Below, piece after piece: positions 23,153 to 35,370 of a stretch of DNA of 64,000 bases. Origin of the DNA: Delphinapterus leucas (taxonomy: Eukaryota; Chordata; Mammalia; Artiodactyla; Monodontidae). The position numbers were made by a program, and so were the translations under genes. The stretch is taken from assembly GCF_002288925.2 (NCBI RefSeq), contig NW_022098045.1, positions 6,545,519-6,609,518 of the forward strand, read 5' to 3'. The notes under the pieces were generated by a model that worked only from the letters and a program-made list of their open reading frames with translations, made no database searches and was not told where the DNA came from. Numbering within the stretch: the first letter of the stretch is position 1; the number at the start of each line of letters is the position of its first letter.

Positions 23153-23293
23153 CCTGCCCCCAGGGGTGCTTGCAGTGCAGCCACAGAGACCGGTGTCACC
23201 TCTGTGACCATGGGTTCCTTCTGAAGAGTGGCCTTTGTGTTTCCAAGTGTGTTCCTGGCTTCCCTGCCCACTCCTCTAATGAAACATGTGCTG
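23153..23293 (+). CDS. FRAS1: FRAS1 exon F: last furin-like repeat
   Basis: A 141-nt phase 1-1 exon with the last furin-like repeat before the CSPG part, (A)CPQGCLQC… to …SSNETCA. Cysteine spacing is C-x3-C-x2-C-x5-C-x2-C-x10-C-x3-C-x12-C. The sequon Asn-Glu-Thr directly precedes the last cysteine, as Asn-His-Thr does in exon B. The first loop is basic and has two histidines (SHRDR, HL, DH). Acceptor is ctcttcaatag, donor is GCTG|gtaagt. The junction codon with exon G is (G)GC = Gly, giving a CAGKIH… linker into the first CSPG repeat. Confidence 0.95.
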
Positions 23294-24559
23294 GTAAGTG
23301 CTTCCCCTCCGATGGTCTGGTGAAGTCACCCGTAATTTCTCCACGCGGAGGCTGAGTTTGCAGATACAGTTGGCTCGTGTGGTACAAAATGCAGGCTTTC
23401 CATTCTCGGAAAACCCCTGGTGCTGCTATGGAATAAGGGACTGTTTATAGAACATGGAAAATTGGGAAAATTCAACTTCTAAGATCTTTGGAAGGGAAAA
23501 AGAAGCAATCTGTGCTTTAAAAATCACAGCTATCAGATCAGAAATTTGGCATAAAACTTAGTTGTGTTCCTGAACTACAGCCACGTTATAGAAAATTATA
23601 CTTACAGATAAAATTTATTATATTTATATACACATGTAGAGCTATTATGCCAGGGTGCAATGATGCATCCTTTGTGCACACACTGGAGATAAATGATAAG
23701 CAATTAATGAATAGTGTGAGGAGCTTGCCCCATTAGGTTCACATGTTGGAAGAGGGTGGATTTCAAGCCACTCTGTTTGCCACTAAGAATTAGGTGACAC
23801 ATTAAGGAATGGAGCTAGTCTTGTCCAACACATCCGTGGGCACTTTACCTTAAACAACAAAGAGAAACAAATTTAAATTCAGGCTTAATTTTGAACCCCA
23901 AAACTTTTACAGGTGAACGAGGATTGGGAGTTACATTACAGCTGAGCATCTCTTGGCTTCTGAGTGTCCTTCATCAATAACATGCATCATGTTTTATCAC
24001 CTGCAGTCAATCATATTTTTCATGTCTATATCTCTGACCCCTAATGATATTAAGACTTCCCATGGAAGAAAATATCTTTGGCTTATTTCATTAGGACCCT
24101 TCTGGAAACCCCAAGTACAATACTTGAGAGTCAGCTTACCCCACTTGGGATGTAATACAAGTCAACTTGTGAAAATGAATTCAACTTTCATTGGAGTAAT
24201 TTTACGTTAGAAGTAGTCCCCCTGAAGCTTGACATTCCTAAACTGCCCTGTCTGACCTACTTGTAAAAGGAAGAAGTGCTACCGGTTAAAGTCCAGGCAA
24301 AACGACTTGCGGGAGACAGGATGAATTCCATATCAAGGTCGGAAATCCTAATTCATCCATCAGATGTTTCCTATGGACAGAGATCGTAAATTTTTAAAAC
24401 AACGTATATATTTCACATGAATTCTGAGTAAGCCACTGATAATCCTACTTCATGGTAGATTAACTGGTGCTGTTCTTACCAATGGTATCAGACACTTGAC
24501 CCTTTTCTTGCCCTTGGTGGGTCTGATGGTCGGATATGACAGATGTATTAGGATAGGAC

Positions 24560-25915
24560 TGTGGTTCTCAAATGTGGCAGCCTATTAGGATTACCTGGGG
24601 AGCTTGTAAAATCACTAAGGTCCCACCCCAGAACATCTAAGTCAGAATCTCTGGTGGTGGAGCCTAAGTATCAGGATTGTTTTAAAAGATCCCTATGTGA
24701 TTCTTTATTGTTATTATTACTGAGATATAATTCACATACCATAGAATTCACCCTTGAAAGTATACAATGAGTCTTTAGCATATCCACAGTGTTACGAAAC
24801 CATCATCACTGTCTAATTCCAGGTCATTTTCATCACCCTAAAAAGAAATCCAATAACCATTAGTAGTCTCTCTCCACTGCCCTGTTGCCTTAGCCCTTGG
24901 CAACCACTGATCTACTTTCTGTCTGTATAGATTTGTCTACTCTAGATATTTCACGTAAATGGAATCTTACAATATGTGGCCTTTTACATCTGGCTTCTTT
25001 CACTTGGCACGATATTTTCAAGGTTCCTCCATGCTACAACGTATATCAATATGTCTTTTTATGTTTGAATAATAACTGCATCGTATGCATATACCACATT
25101 TTGTTTATTCATTCATCAATTGATGTTTGATTGTTTTGATTATTTCCACTTCAGGCTATTATGAATAGCACTGCTGTGAACATTCGTGTACCAGTTTTTG
25201 TACCGATATATGCTTTCAATACTCTTTGGTATATGCCTAGGAGCGGAATTGCTAGATCATATGGTAGCTGTATGTTTAATTGCTTGAGGAACGGCCAGAC
25301 TGTCTTCCCAAGCAGCTGTACCATTTTACATTCCCACCAGCAATATATGAGATTTCTAGTTTCTCCACACCCTCAGGAATACTTTTCATTGTCCTTCCTA
25401 GTAGGTATGAAGTGATATCATCTTGTGATTTTGATTCAAATTTCCCTGATGACTGATGATGTTGAGCACCTTTTCATGTGCTTATTGGCCTTTTGTGTAT
25501 CTTCTTTGGAGAAATGCCCATTCAAATTCTTTGCCTATTTTTAAATTAGGTTATTTGTCATTTATTGAGTTGTGAGAATTCTTTATATATTCTGGATATA
25601 AAAGGGATATACAAGTCCCTTTTCAGATATGTAATTTGGAAATATTTTCTCCTATTCTGTGGATTGTCTTTTCACTTTCTTGCCGGTGTCCTTTGTTATT
25701 AAAAGCACAAAAGCTTTTAATATTAATGATGTCCAGATGTCCAATACATCTGATTTTTATTTTTGTCACTTGTGCTCTTTGTGTCATATCTAAGAAAGCA
25801 TTGCCTAATGTAAGATCACCAAGATTTTCTCCTATATTTTCTTCTAGGAGTTTTATTATTTAATATTGAGACCCTATGTTATTCTCATGTGCATCCGGGA
25901 TGGGAACCACTGTAT
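24560..25915. mobile_element. MER5-like hAT element, split by an L1
   Basis: The left part, 24560-24704, starts 'gtggttctcaaatgtggca' and includes 'gattacctggggagcttg' and 'agtcagaatctctgg'. The right end, 25886-25915, finishes 'gggaaccactgta'. These are the two ends of a MER5-type element with its middle occupied by 24705-25871. Confidence 0.8.
24705..25871 (-). mobile_element. Old L1 (-) inserted in a hAT element
   Basis: Reverse-complement L1 3' end and ORF2 C-terminal region ('gagatataattcacatacca', 'gttgagcaccttttcatgtg', 'ttctttggagaaatgcccat'). It carries many substitutions and no long sense frame. The TSD is ccctatgtgattct (24691-24704) and ccctatgttattct (25872-25885), with one mismatch. 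Confidence 0.88.
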
Positions 25916-26065
25916 TAGAAGGAGTCTTATGGAATACGATAGCCTAGAGTTTCATCTTTGTAGCTCTGAATGAACATTACAAGTCTATTTCTTTAAATAA
26001 TAAGAATAATAAAACCTAATTTGTGACTGTACCAAGCCTGAACTTTGGATTCATATGTTTTCCAG

Positions 26066-26336
26066 GCAAAATACACACCCCTAGTCTTCATGTGAATGGT
26101 TCCCTCACCCTTGCAATTGGTTCAATGAAGCCACTGGATTTTCTCCTCCTGAATGTTCAAGACCAGGATGGCAGGATCGAAGACCTCCTGTTCCATGTGG
26201 TGAGCACTCCCACCAATGGTCACCTCGTGCTCTCAAGGAATGGAAAAGAGGTTCAGCTCGACAAGGCTGGCCACTTTAGCTGGAAAGATGTGAAGGAGAA
26301 AAGAGTGCGTTTTGTGCACAGCAAAGAAAAGCCCAG
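26066..26336 (+). CDS. FRAS1: FRAS1 exon G: start of the first CSPG/NG2 repeat
   Basis: A 271-nt exon, phase 1 in and phase 2 out, coding about 90 residues from (G)KIHTPSLHV to HSKEKPR. It contains most of the first CSPG repeat: a lead strand, then LLLNVQDQDGRIEDLLFHVV, then STPTNGHLVL, and the closing signature FSWKDVKEKRVRFVHSKEK, which is the repeat's 'D…G.vrY.H' motif with V/F substitutions. The repeats are thought to be cadherin-like beta folds that bind partners in the matrix. A sequon Asn-Gly-Ser occurs near residue 12. There are no cysteines, a sharp change from the furin-like array. Acceptor is gttttccag, donor is CCAG|gtgacc. Confidence 0.95.
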
Positions 26337-27254
26337 GTGACCCAGCATTCTGTTGTTTTCCTCCTGCCACCTCTCCATCAGTGCTCTGCACCCCACACCC
26401 CCTTCTCAATAGCTCTCCCTTTTCTTCTGGGGAAGATCGATACTCTACAAAGGCCAATGCTTTCAGCTGCCTGTCATCATATCACTGTAATTGTTCGGAG
26501 AGAGTGCTTCTGTTAGAGGCATTTTTATTGTATCGCATAATTATGGGTAATTCTCTGATGTGATGGGGAAGTTCCTAGTACAATTACCCAGTTTTTTGGC
26601 CCAGGATAAACAAAATCGCTTATATACCCAGATGCCGCAGCGCTTCTTCAGCATTAGGGTACTATACCGGGAGGAGGGAGTGGCTAGAGGATGGAGTGTG
26701 TACTTTTCAAGGTATTGTATGGTTCCTAGAATTTCAGAGTTGGAAGGAAACTAAAAGTCACGGTTAACTTGTTATTATCCACTTTATGGGACTGAATGTG
26801 GTTCATTTTTAAGCCTGATCCAGTTTTCTTCTGATGCCTAGCACACTTCTGGCTGTCTTCCCCACCCCAGCTGACATATGCTTCAGGAATGCAGTTGAAT
26901 GTTAATGTTAACCCAAGCAAATAGAGCCATATAATTAGCAGAGTAAATCTACTAAACAGAAATCAGGGAGTGCACCCCAAAGATTAGCCTGTTGGATTAT
27001 CCTTCACCCTGCACTGCTTCATTAGTGCAGATCATTCAGAGTGGACTACATGTGTAAACAGGGAGTTGAAACCCATGGAACAGTGATAAAGGATGCGGTG
27101 AATATCTTCTACTGTCACCACTAAATTTGAGATTTTTTAAAAAATGTTTAAGGTCTGGGCTAGGAGATAAGTGGGGAGAAAAGTAGATCACAAGTTCCCT
27201 ATTGCAGTTCAGAGCCAGTGATGCCAGTAACCTCAAAAGACCCATCTTACAGGA

Positions 27255-27462
27255 ATAGGAACAACTAATATTTACTGAGTGCTAACTGTGACCCAGCCGT
27301 TGTGCACTTTATTTGAATTATGTATATTTATGATCCTAGGCTATAGATAGGGAAACTGAGGCCTTGAGCGTGTAAGTAATCTTGCTCAAGCCTCACAGCC
27401 TATGAGTGCAGAGCTGAGACTCCAACCCAAGGCCCTCTGATTCCACACCCCATGCCTTCATG
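27255..27462 (-). mobile_element. MIR (-)
   Basis: Reverse-complement MIR: 'actaatatttactgagtgct', 'agatagggaaactgaggcc', 'aatcttgctcaagcctcaca', 'ggccctctgattccacaccc'. Confidence 0.8.
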
Positions 27463-28429
27463 CCTTCAGCCTATGATTTCTGCCTCCTTAATAGTACTAG
27501 GAATACAGGGCATGCTTCCATCCTCCTGGGGCAAAAGATCATTGCATAGGAAAATATTGCTCCAGAGATGGAGCTTAAAACTCTGGTGTCTGATGCCACA
27601 GAATCACTCTTCAAATTTGTGCTCTATCTTCTTCATTCATTTTCTTTCAAGTATAGTTCTTAGGTGTTTGCATCACACACACACAGACACATATATACAC
27701 GGCTCCGTACCTGTAGTCATATGTCTCGGAATCACTTGTGAAAAGTGTGTAAAGTACATAAAAGCTCCAAAGAAAACCAAAGTTAAGCCTCTTGTCTGTT
27801 TAACCTCTTTAATCTTTCACCACCAGTTTCTTTCCAGAGTCAGCTTTGCACCCCTAAACAGGACCAAGCGTGACAACTATTTTGCAGGGATTTCTTTCAG
27901 TACTCTTTTTATTTTTTAGTACCCATTTTAACATTGGATCTTCTTTTTTATCTAACATTTTTTTTTAAAGAAAGAATGAGAGGGATAGTAAAACAAGGTT
28001 GGTAGAAACTCATGGAAAAGGGAAATTATATAAGTCTCTAAATGATACAAAAACAAAAGGGGCAACCTGCCATGCTGGCTTGTGGTTGTTTATCCCCATG
28101 AAAATGCCCACTGTGATTCTTTAGGATTGGCTTTCTTTGGGTTGGAATGCCCCTGTGGAGTGCAAGATGACTCGGAAATACAGTCCTAGTGGCCCTGATA
28201 AGCTGGCATGGCTGAGAGGCTGAACACAGTTATTGGAACCTCAGTGCCGCCAAGATCGTTTTTCCCCAGTAGTTTGGGAGTAACCATCCTTTCTTTCTGC
28301 ATTCTGCTTCTTCCATCACCTGCATTCTCTTGAAGTCTGGAGGTGGGAGTGGAGAGGGACAGGATTTAAATGAGACAGAAAATGAAAGGGATGATGGAAT
28401 GAGAGGGAAAACAAGCATTCTTTCTTTTA

Positions 28430-28790
28430 AAAAAAGAATCAGATTTATTGAGGTATAATTGGCACCCAATAAAATTCCCCATTTTAAACTGTACTGTTCT
28501 ATGTGTGTTAACAAATATATATAGTCTTGCAGTCTTGAGACCACAAGCGAGATGTGAAACAGTTTCGTCACTCCCCCCATCTCATTTTTTACAGGTACTC
28601 CCTTTCCCCCTCTCCGTCCCTGCCAAATACCGATCTGTTTTTCACTCTTATTGTTTTGCCCTTTCTGAAATGTCATGTGAATGGACGCATACAGTATATA
28701 ATCTTTTGTTTCTGGCTTTTGCCATAATGCATTTGAGATCCATCCACATTCTTTATGTCTTAGTAGTTAGTTCCATGAATGCCTTTTAAA
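28430..28790 (-). mobile_element. Old L1 3'-end fragment (-)
   Basis: Starts 'agatttattgaggtataatt' (reverse of an L1 3' end) and continues with 'gagatccatccacattcttt' near 28735. 3'-end fragment only. Confidence 0.8.
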
Positions 28791-29881
28791 GAACCTTTCA
28801 AACAATGGTCCCTATTGTATAGACCAGAATTCTAAACCTTCCATAATGTATTAATCACACATCTTACAAGCCCGAAGTGAGTTCTGAGCTTGCTTTGGCT
28901 TTGAAGGTGGGCAGCTCCTACCTTCCCACCTAGTAGTCTCTGAAGCTGCTGAAACAGGAAGTAAAAACCTCAGCAAAGAGTGAGTCTTATTTTGTTCTAT
29001 TAATTAGGACTCTTTGGTTGCAAGTAATGGAAGTCAGCTTGAACTAGATTAAGCAAAATTGTAAGGCTTGTTATAACACTGCAGGTATGGCTCAGATCTC
29101 AAACACATCAAGGACAACTGGGCTTCCAGGGCAAGCCCAGGAGTTAGAACCAGAAATGGGAAGCAGGGCTCAATTCTTCCTCTCATCTCTGTCTCTTTGC
29201 TCGAAGGCTACATTCACCTCCCTCCTACAGACGGGCTTGCTCCACATTCTCATCAGCATGATAGACTGTGGTTCCCCCAAAGTCAAATGGCACTGTCAGG
29301 CCAGTTCCAAATTTCCAGGGAATAATCAGTCATCCTTCTGTAGTCCAGTCCACATTGAATGTGTATGTGTATGACTGCAGGGAGGTTTGGGCCAGAGAGT
29401 CATGTAACACAAACATTGCAAACATTGTTAATGGTGTTATTGGGGTCCACTCACATGAACTGGCCAGGGGTTGGGGAGAGGATTCACAGGGAAGAGGAAA
29501 TCATTGAGAACTAGTCAGAGACAGTGAAAGATTCCTTTCCATTCTCCAACTTAACCATTAGCCTTCAATATATTACTAACCTGTCTTGGCCTGACAACTG
29601 ATTTTTCAACATTTTATATATTCTATTTAGAAAAATAGAAAACAAAAAAAATAGAAACATTGTTATAATGAGATCGAAGAATATACAGTAGTTTTACCTG
29701 CATCTTGCTATGTTAATCTTTATGTGGTCATTTCTATTTACTGTATGAATAGTATATTACTGTAGTGGTTTGATCCAAATTCTTATATGCATATAATCTG
29801 AAAATATTTTTAATCCTTGTCTTTTTAAAGACCAATTTAATGATTGTACTTTCTCATTCCTTTCTTGGGGACTTCTTTCAG

Positions 29882-29966
29882 GAAAGGTTACTTTTACCTG
29901 AAAATTAGTGACCAGCAGTTCTTCTCTGAGCCACAGCTGATCAACATACAAGCATTTTCAACACAG
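29882..29966 (+). CDS. FRAS1: FRAS1 exon H: end of the first CSPG repeat
   Basis: A short 85-nt exon, phase 2 in and phase 0 out. AG from exon G plus G gives Arg, then KGYFYLKISDQQFFSEPQ and LINIQAFSTQ. This is the last beta strand region of the first CSPG repeat: the usual 'F.f.v.D……f.i.' ending appears as FYLKISDQQ…LINIQAF. No cysteine and no sequon. Acceptor is cttctttcag (ag at 29880-29881), donor is ACACAG|gtaaga. Exons G and H together carry one repeat, so unlike the furin-like units the CSPG units do not match exon borders. Confidence 0.94.
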
Positions 29967-30124
29967 GTAAGAAAATGCCACACAATTAATAATTTCACAT
30001 GCCTACTGATCCTGAAGCACAAATAAAGATTTTCTGTAGTTTTAGCAAAAATGATTGAGCTGAATTAATCGTGTCTCAGTTTCCTCATGAGATGTCACTG
30101 GAGTAGTTTTTAGTACTGTGGGTC

Positions 30125-30350
30125 ATAACAGCAACAAACAATTACTGATACATCCGTAGTACTCTTATGTTTCTCATGTAATCCTTTTGCCAGCCCTGTG
30201 AGGTATTATTATCTCCAATTCACAGATGAGGAAACTAAGTCTCAGGGAGGTTCAGTAACTTGTCTATGGTGATATAGCTGACAGAGAGCTGAGATTTGTG
30301 CCCAGTGAATCTGGTTTACACGGTCTGTGTTCTTGGCTATTACATTGTAC
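30125..30350 (-). mobile_element. MIR (-)
   Basis: Reverse-complement MIR: 'gaggtattattatctccaat', 'cacagatgaggaaactaagt', 'ggttcagtaacttgtctatg', 'gagatttgtgcccagtgaat'. Confidence 0.82.
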
Positions 30351-30925
30351 CTTACTTTACTATACTGAATCTCATACTAGCCCTTCAGAATAATTTGAAG
30401 CTGTACTAGTTGTTAAGACTTCCGTACTCATAGGTGAATAGGTTTGTTTTGTCTAAATATTTCTCTCTCAGGGATATGGAATTATGTTTGCCTATTTTGC
30501 CTATCTATCATGTAGCTGAACTGCATTTAACTCAGTTTGCAGTAGTTAGAGGATCTTATCAAGGATCTATTTAAATGAAGTGCCAGTGTGGTCATCAGCC
30601 AAACCTAAGTCTGAGGAAATCATGGCAGTTGCTATAAAATTCAGTGTGATGGCTCTTCTGTCCCCATCACTCATCTCCATCAAGCTGTACTTATGTGTCC
30701 TGAATACACATCATGGTAGATGCTCTGAGTACCTGGGCTTGAAGGATTGAACAGCTGAAATGTGCAAAGGGAAGAGGAAGATCAATGTATTCTTAAGTTG
30801 TGAACAGTAGGAGGCTGGGATATCAGCATGGGGGAACCCAGATTACCTACACATTAGATCTTGGTAGTGTGTTAGTCTTGGTTCAAGGAAGGATATGAGA
30901 TCATTGTTTTTAAAACTGTCATTTT

Positions 30926-31056
30926 GGGGGGGATTTCCCTGGTGGTCCGGCAGTTAAGACTCTGTGCTTCCGACGCTGGGGACGTGGGTTTGATCCCTGG
31001 TTGGGGAACTGAGATCCCATATGCCACCCAGTGCAGCCAAAAACAAACAAACAAAC
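30926..31056 (+). mobile_element. Older short CHR-type SINE (+) with TSD
   Basis: Begins after a G run with atttccctggtggtccggca and includes 'gtgggtttgatccctggtt', a decayed tRNA B box. It ends in an A-rich (caaa)n tail. The TSD is aaaactgtcatttt (30912-30925) and aaaactgttatttt (31057-31070). It lacks the long CpG-rich body of the younger SINEs. Confidence 0.92.
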
Positions 31057-32805
31057 AAAAACTGTTATTTTTATATTTTTGGTCCAAAAGCGAAAAGACC
31101 ATGGACTATGGGATAACATAGATTTGAACCAGAAGTGGCTGCCAAATGGTATTCACAGCCCAGCTCAGCGATTCTTGATGGCATTCTCACTTCAGTGATG
31201 ACTGAAGTTGAGGAATGATTAGAAATTGATCCTAAATTAACTTGACCTCAGGGTTGGGCTAAGAGTATGAATTTTGTTTAAATCAAAGCAAAACATATGA
31301 TCTCTGTAAATATGGGTCAGAGGGCTACCAAGTCTCAGGACTTACTGGCTTAGATGTTTCTCGGTATTTAAGCTCAGATGTTTTGTTTTGATCTTTTTGT
31401 TTGTGCTAATATAGTTACTCTAAGTAGGTGAATAAAAGACTTGGGTAGCTTTTGGCAAGTGACTTCCTAATCTGAGATGATGAGCTGCCATGGTTCCCTG
31501 ATTCTTTCCCCAAATCAGTTGAGTAGATGGTGAAGGCCCGTTTTTATTTTATTTATTTTGTTATTTTAACTTTTTAAAAATGGATTTTTAGAAATGAATT
31601 TTAACTTATTTTTGTTTCTTTACATTTCTGTGATATTTCAATATGGTTTTGAGCGTCTGTGAGATTTTCTCATGTAAGTTAATTTGATCTTTTCCATTTA
31701 TGGATTTTGACCTCTCCTCTTTCAGAATCCGAGGGGCCATTCATTCCCATGTATAGAATCACAGCTTTTGAATTCTCACTCAGGAATCCTGAGGAGTAGC
31801 TATCTTCTATAGCTATTATGTGATTATTATAGAGATGCACTAGCTAGACATTACTTTAATAGATATTGAAATTTCCGGGAGGCCAGGAGGGGTATTTTAA
31901 AGGAAAGCCATTTGGAGTAAAGAAAGGCAGTGTACTGAAAAACCCCTAGATGGTTCAACTTCAAATGATATTAACAACTAAGATAATGTTTTCTTTGGCT
32001 TCTTGCCTTGATTTTTTTGTTTTTTGTTTATTTGTTGGTGTTTTTTTATGTGTGGTTCATTAACTTTTATCTCAATGAAAGAACATTTTATTTGCTTACT
32101 GAAGTTGGTGGGAGAAACCTGATAATCCGAAGGAAAACATATTAAAATTTGCCACATGAATTAACCAGGTGGTTGCCTTACGCAGACCATGATCTTATCA
32201 GGCTTTATAACCTGAGTTGGGGTGGGCCCGTTGAAGATATGGATGAGACAGCTTGAAAAAATTACTGGGAGGGACCAGAAATAGCAGGAATTCAGAATGC
32301 CGAAGTATCTTACCCCAAGTATGATACTTACTGCAGCGTAGCCTGGAGCGAAGTGCTCAACTCCCAACACAAATGCCAAATCAAAATTCCATATCTCTTG
32401 TTAGTCCCTCTTGAATGCAGACAACTAATTGAGTTCCCTGACTCACCTCTCAGTTGCAATTCAGGGGATGTAGTGTAAATCATGACAGCAGAGACTTCAG
32501 AGATTTGGAAGCAAGCAGCTCACTTTGGTTGCCCCTGATGAATATTATGGTCTGGAAGTGTCTTGAGAAATCTCCAGAACCACAGGTGTGAGGTAACCTC
32601 CTTTGCAGTGATTACTATGTTTGACTACACCTCTGACAAATGCTGTGATTATGCAAGAGTTTGGCACTTGGCCGGAGCGTCTAGAGTTCCTTAAAAAGCA
32701 TAGAAATGGCAATCAGGTTGCACACAGCTGGTATCTGGTCCACTCGATTGCCCTCTCTTTTCCTGCGAATGGCTTCTCTTCTCCTCCTTCCCTTCAACTC
32801 CACAG

Positions 32806-33132
32806 GCCCCCTATGTGCTGAGGAATGAGGCTCTCCATATTAGCAGAGGAGAGAGGGGAACCATCACCACTCAGCTGCTTGACATCCGAGATGACGACAA
32901 CCCACAGGATGTGGTGGTCCAAGTGCTCGATCCTCCACTTCATGGCCAGTTGCTCCAAACACTTCAGTCGCCTGCAGCCCCTAGCTATCAATTCCGGTTG
33001 GATGAGCTCTCCAGGGGCCTTCTCCAGTATGCTCACGATGGCTCGGACAGCACTTCTGATGTCACAGTCTTGCAGGCCAACGATGGACACTCCTTCCAAA
33101 ATATACTGTTCCGTGTGAGGACTGTGCCCAAG
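32806..33132 (+). CDS. FRAS1: FRAS1 exon I: second CSPG/NG2 repeat
   Basis: A 327-nt phase 0-0 exon, the longest in the window, coding 109 residues from APYVLRNEALHISRGE to LFRVRTVPK. It holds one nearly whole CSPG repeat: NEALHISRGERGTIT (lead strand), an acidic DIRDDDNPQD turn that may bind calcium, PPLHGQLLQ (the conserved 'P..G.l' turn), the signature LSRGLLQYAHDGSDSTSD, and the closing strand HSFQNILFRV. The motif 'L..GLL.Y.HDGS…D' is the clearest CSPG signature in the window. Acceptor is actccacag, donor is CAAG|gtaagt. No cysteine. Confidence 0.96.
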
Positions 33133-35109
33133 GTAAGTGTCATTCCTAGAGCTACATTTTCCTCGCACCTAGATGTGAAGTTTTGTTGATGATGTTGTAT
33201 GGCCATGTTCATAAATTTAAGATACCGGTAGTTATTTATTTATTCAAACATTTATTAAGCATCTATTATGGAGCTATTTAGGACATTCAGAGATTAATGG
33301 AACACATCACCCAATCTCAGAGGGCAGTGTGTATTTTGTTAGGAGCACCCTTGAGCCGAAAGACCTGTCCCCATGTTCTCTGCCAAAGGAACACTTTTGA
33401 AATTTTGTGTTGACTTGCTGCCATAAAAATGCCTCGTTGTTCGCTGACTTTTTGGTCTGCTGCCTGAGCATGATTGTAAGAATCAAGTGCACCCCTGTTC
33501 TTGTCTGCTCTTCTAGAGTAGCTCATGTGATGTGAAGCTCACAGTCAGCTTACTGTAATGAATCGAAAAGGATGAGTTCAACCATTCTCCACTGAAGTTG
33601 GATGAGAAAACTCTTTTAGTAATCACAGGAGTCCTTGGCCTAGGGGGTAGGAGCCCGGTGAAGAGCAGTGCTTCTCAGCCTGAGTCATCCCCATGCCACC
33701 TCCCTGTGTTTTTGCCGTATCCACGAGTGCCTGTCCTACTATTCACTTAATACTTTTCTTTGAATCAACTTACTTTTTTATCATGGCTTCTTCCTAATAA
33801 ATACTTGTGAAATCCTGGGCTTAATGTAGAATTATACATTTTTCCAAAATATTAAAATTAATACATAACCATTTTATAAAATTCCATCCATGCACAACAT
33901 AAAATGTCTTTGGATACTACTAATAGGATGGCTATCACATTTGGGGAAATACTGGGCTAGCACATGCTAGTTCTAAGAGACATGTTGAAAAATATTTTCA
34001 AAGCCATTTATTACTTGATGATATTTCACTCCAAGCTCTTTTCTCTGTAATAGCAAGAACGACTCTCTCTCATGATGGCAGATTGGGAGACATAATTGTT
34101 TTTGAACTTTTCATTCCAAATACCAGCACCTACTGAAGTGTCATTGATGATGACCTAGAGAGGTTGATTTGCCGAGGACAGTTTAGAAACCACTTGTCAC
34201 TTTCTCACCAATGATCACTTACAGCTTGCAGTTGATCCTCACGAAGGTGAAGAGCTGAATCTAATATGGTCTGCTAGCTGGCTTCTCAGGCTCTGGTCTC
34301 ATTATGTTCAGCTGCTGGAAACAGTAATGGTGGCATGAGATAGGTGGGAGGAAGCGAAGGCCAATGATGAGATGCAGCTGGCAGATAGCCACCTTGAAGC
34401 TAATCTGAATTATCACCCTCTTGCTGTCGCCCTGGAAGATGAGGTTTACTTCTGAAGAGATGAAGTCTAGACAGACACAGAAAGCTTTCTTTTCTTCCTT
34501 CTTGGTTTCTCTCCAAAGATTGTTATGGGATTTCAGTGCAACCCTAGCAGCCGCCTTTCCTATCGAGGTTTCAATCTCCATGTTTGGAGCTCAGCGCATT
34601 GTATTGTACAACCAGTTTGCGTGGTATGGCTCAAGATTGAAGGGGTTTTCTAGGATTTTAGCCACTTCGACTACCAAAACACAACAAAGAAAAATAGAAT
34701 TTTAATTTGTAAACGAGGCATAAGCACAGAACTTGAGAATTCTTAGAGTACTTAAACTTGGGAGGCGTGTGAGTGTTCTTCCTCCTTCCCCCTTCCTTCC
34801 CTCCATCTCCTGTAGTGCTGTGCTTACCTGTCCATCAGGTGAACTAATGGCTTCTAGACAGTGAATTAGGATAATTAAACTGGTTACCAGAGCCCCAGCA
34901 GCCATTAGAATATACTAATAATAAACTTGACGCTCTCATCCTGATAATATTTTACAAATATAGGCTACATCTTCTTTTAGGAATTCAGAGTACTTTTTCT
35001 CATATCTATTCTACTCGTCTTTACAATGTCTTAGTGAAGAAGGTTAGAATAGAGGCTGTAGCACCTTATTACTTCTAGAGGATATTCTACTATTGGTGAA
35101 AGTAATTTT

Positions 35110-35370
35110 TGTTTGCTTTGTTTTTAACCTTTATTGGGCACTAATGCTTGATGTGAATTATTCCTTTTGATCTTCATGATCATTCCAGGATATTTGTACA
35201 ATTATTATCTTTAATTTTCCAAAAGAGGAAACTGAAATAAAGGAGGTTTAAAAACATTTACAGAGGTTTAAAAATGTTTATTTCTCATCAAGGTATTTAG
35301 TGACGGATCTGTGATTTCAAATCAAGTGTGTTCTGGCTCCGCACACTTAACCAGATGGCTTTTGTTCATT
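35110..35370 (-). mobile_element. Diverged MIR (-)
   Basis: Weak match in order: 'acctttattgggcactaatg', 'ttttgatcttcatgatc', 'aaaagaggaaactgaaataa', 'atcaagtgtgttctggctcc'. Very old. Confidence 0.5.

Larger units (their letters stand above)
23294..26065 (+). other. FRAS1: FRAS1 intron, 2.8 kb
   Basis: Contains a MER5-like hAT element split by an L1 (24560-25915). 23300-24550 is AT-rich with nothing I can assign. It ends catatgttttccag. Confidence 0.92.
26337..29881 (+). other. FRAS1: FRAS1 intron, 3.5 kb
   Basis: Contains a MIR (27255-27462) and an L1M piece (28430-28790). A segment near 29000-29480 ('gactctttggttgcaagtaa', 'gaagtcagcttgaactagat') looks like an old repeat I cannot name. 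26340-27250 and 27470-28420 show nothing assignable except a short CA run near 27676-27690. Confidence 0.9.
29967..32805 (+). other. FRAS1: FRAS1 intron, 2.8 kb
   Basis: Contains a MIR (30125-30350) and a SINE (30926-31056). 31075-32790 shows nothing I can assign. It ends ccttcaactccacag. Confidence 0.92.

Noticed and set aside
23294..26065. A further furin-like exon between exon F and exon G
   Set aside because: No C-x3-C-x2-C pattern with splice sites was found, and F joins G in phase as Gly-Lys-Ile.
34261..34581. 106-codon - strand frame
   Set aside because: No domain recognised. Possibly a retro-copy remnant, but nothing supports it.
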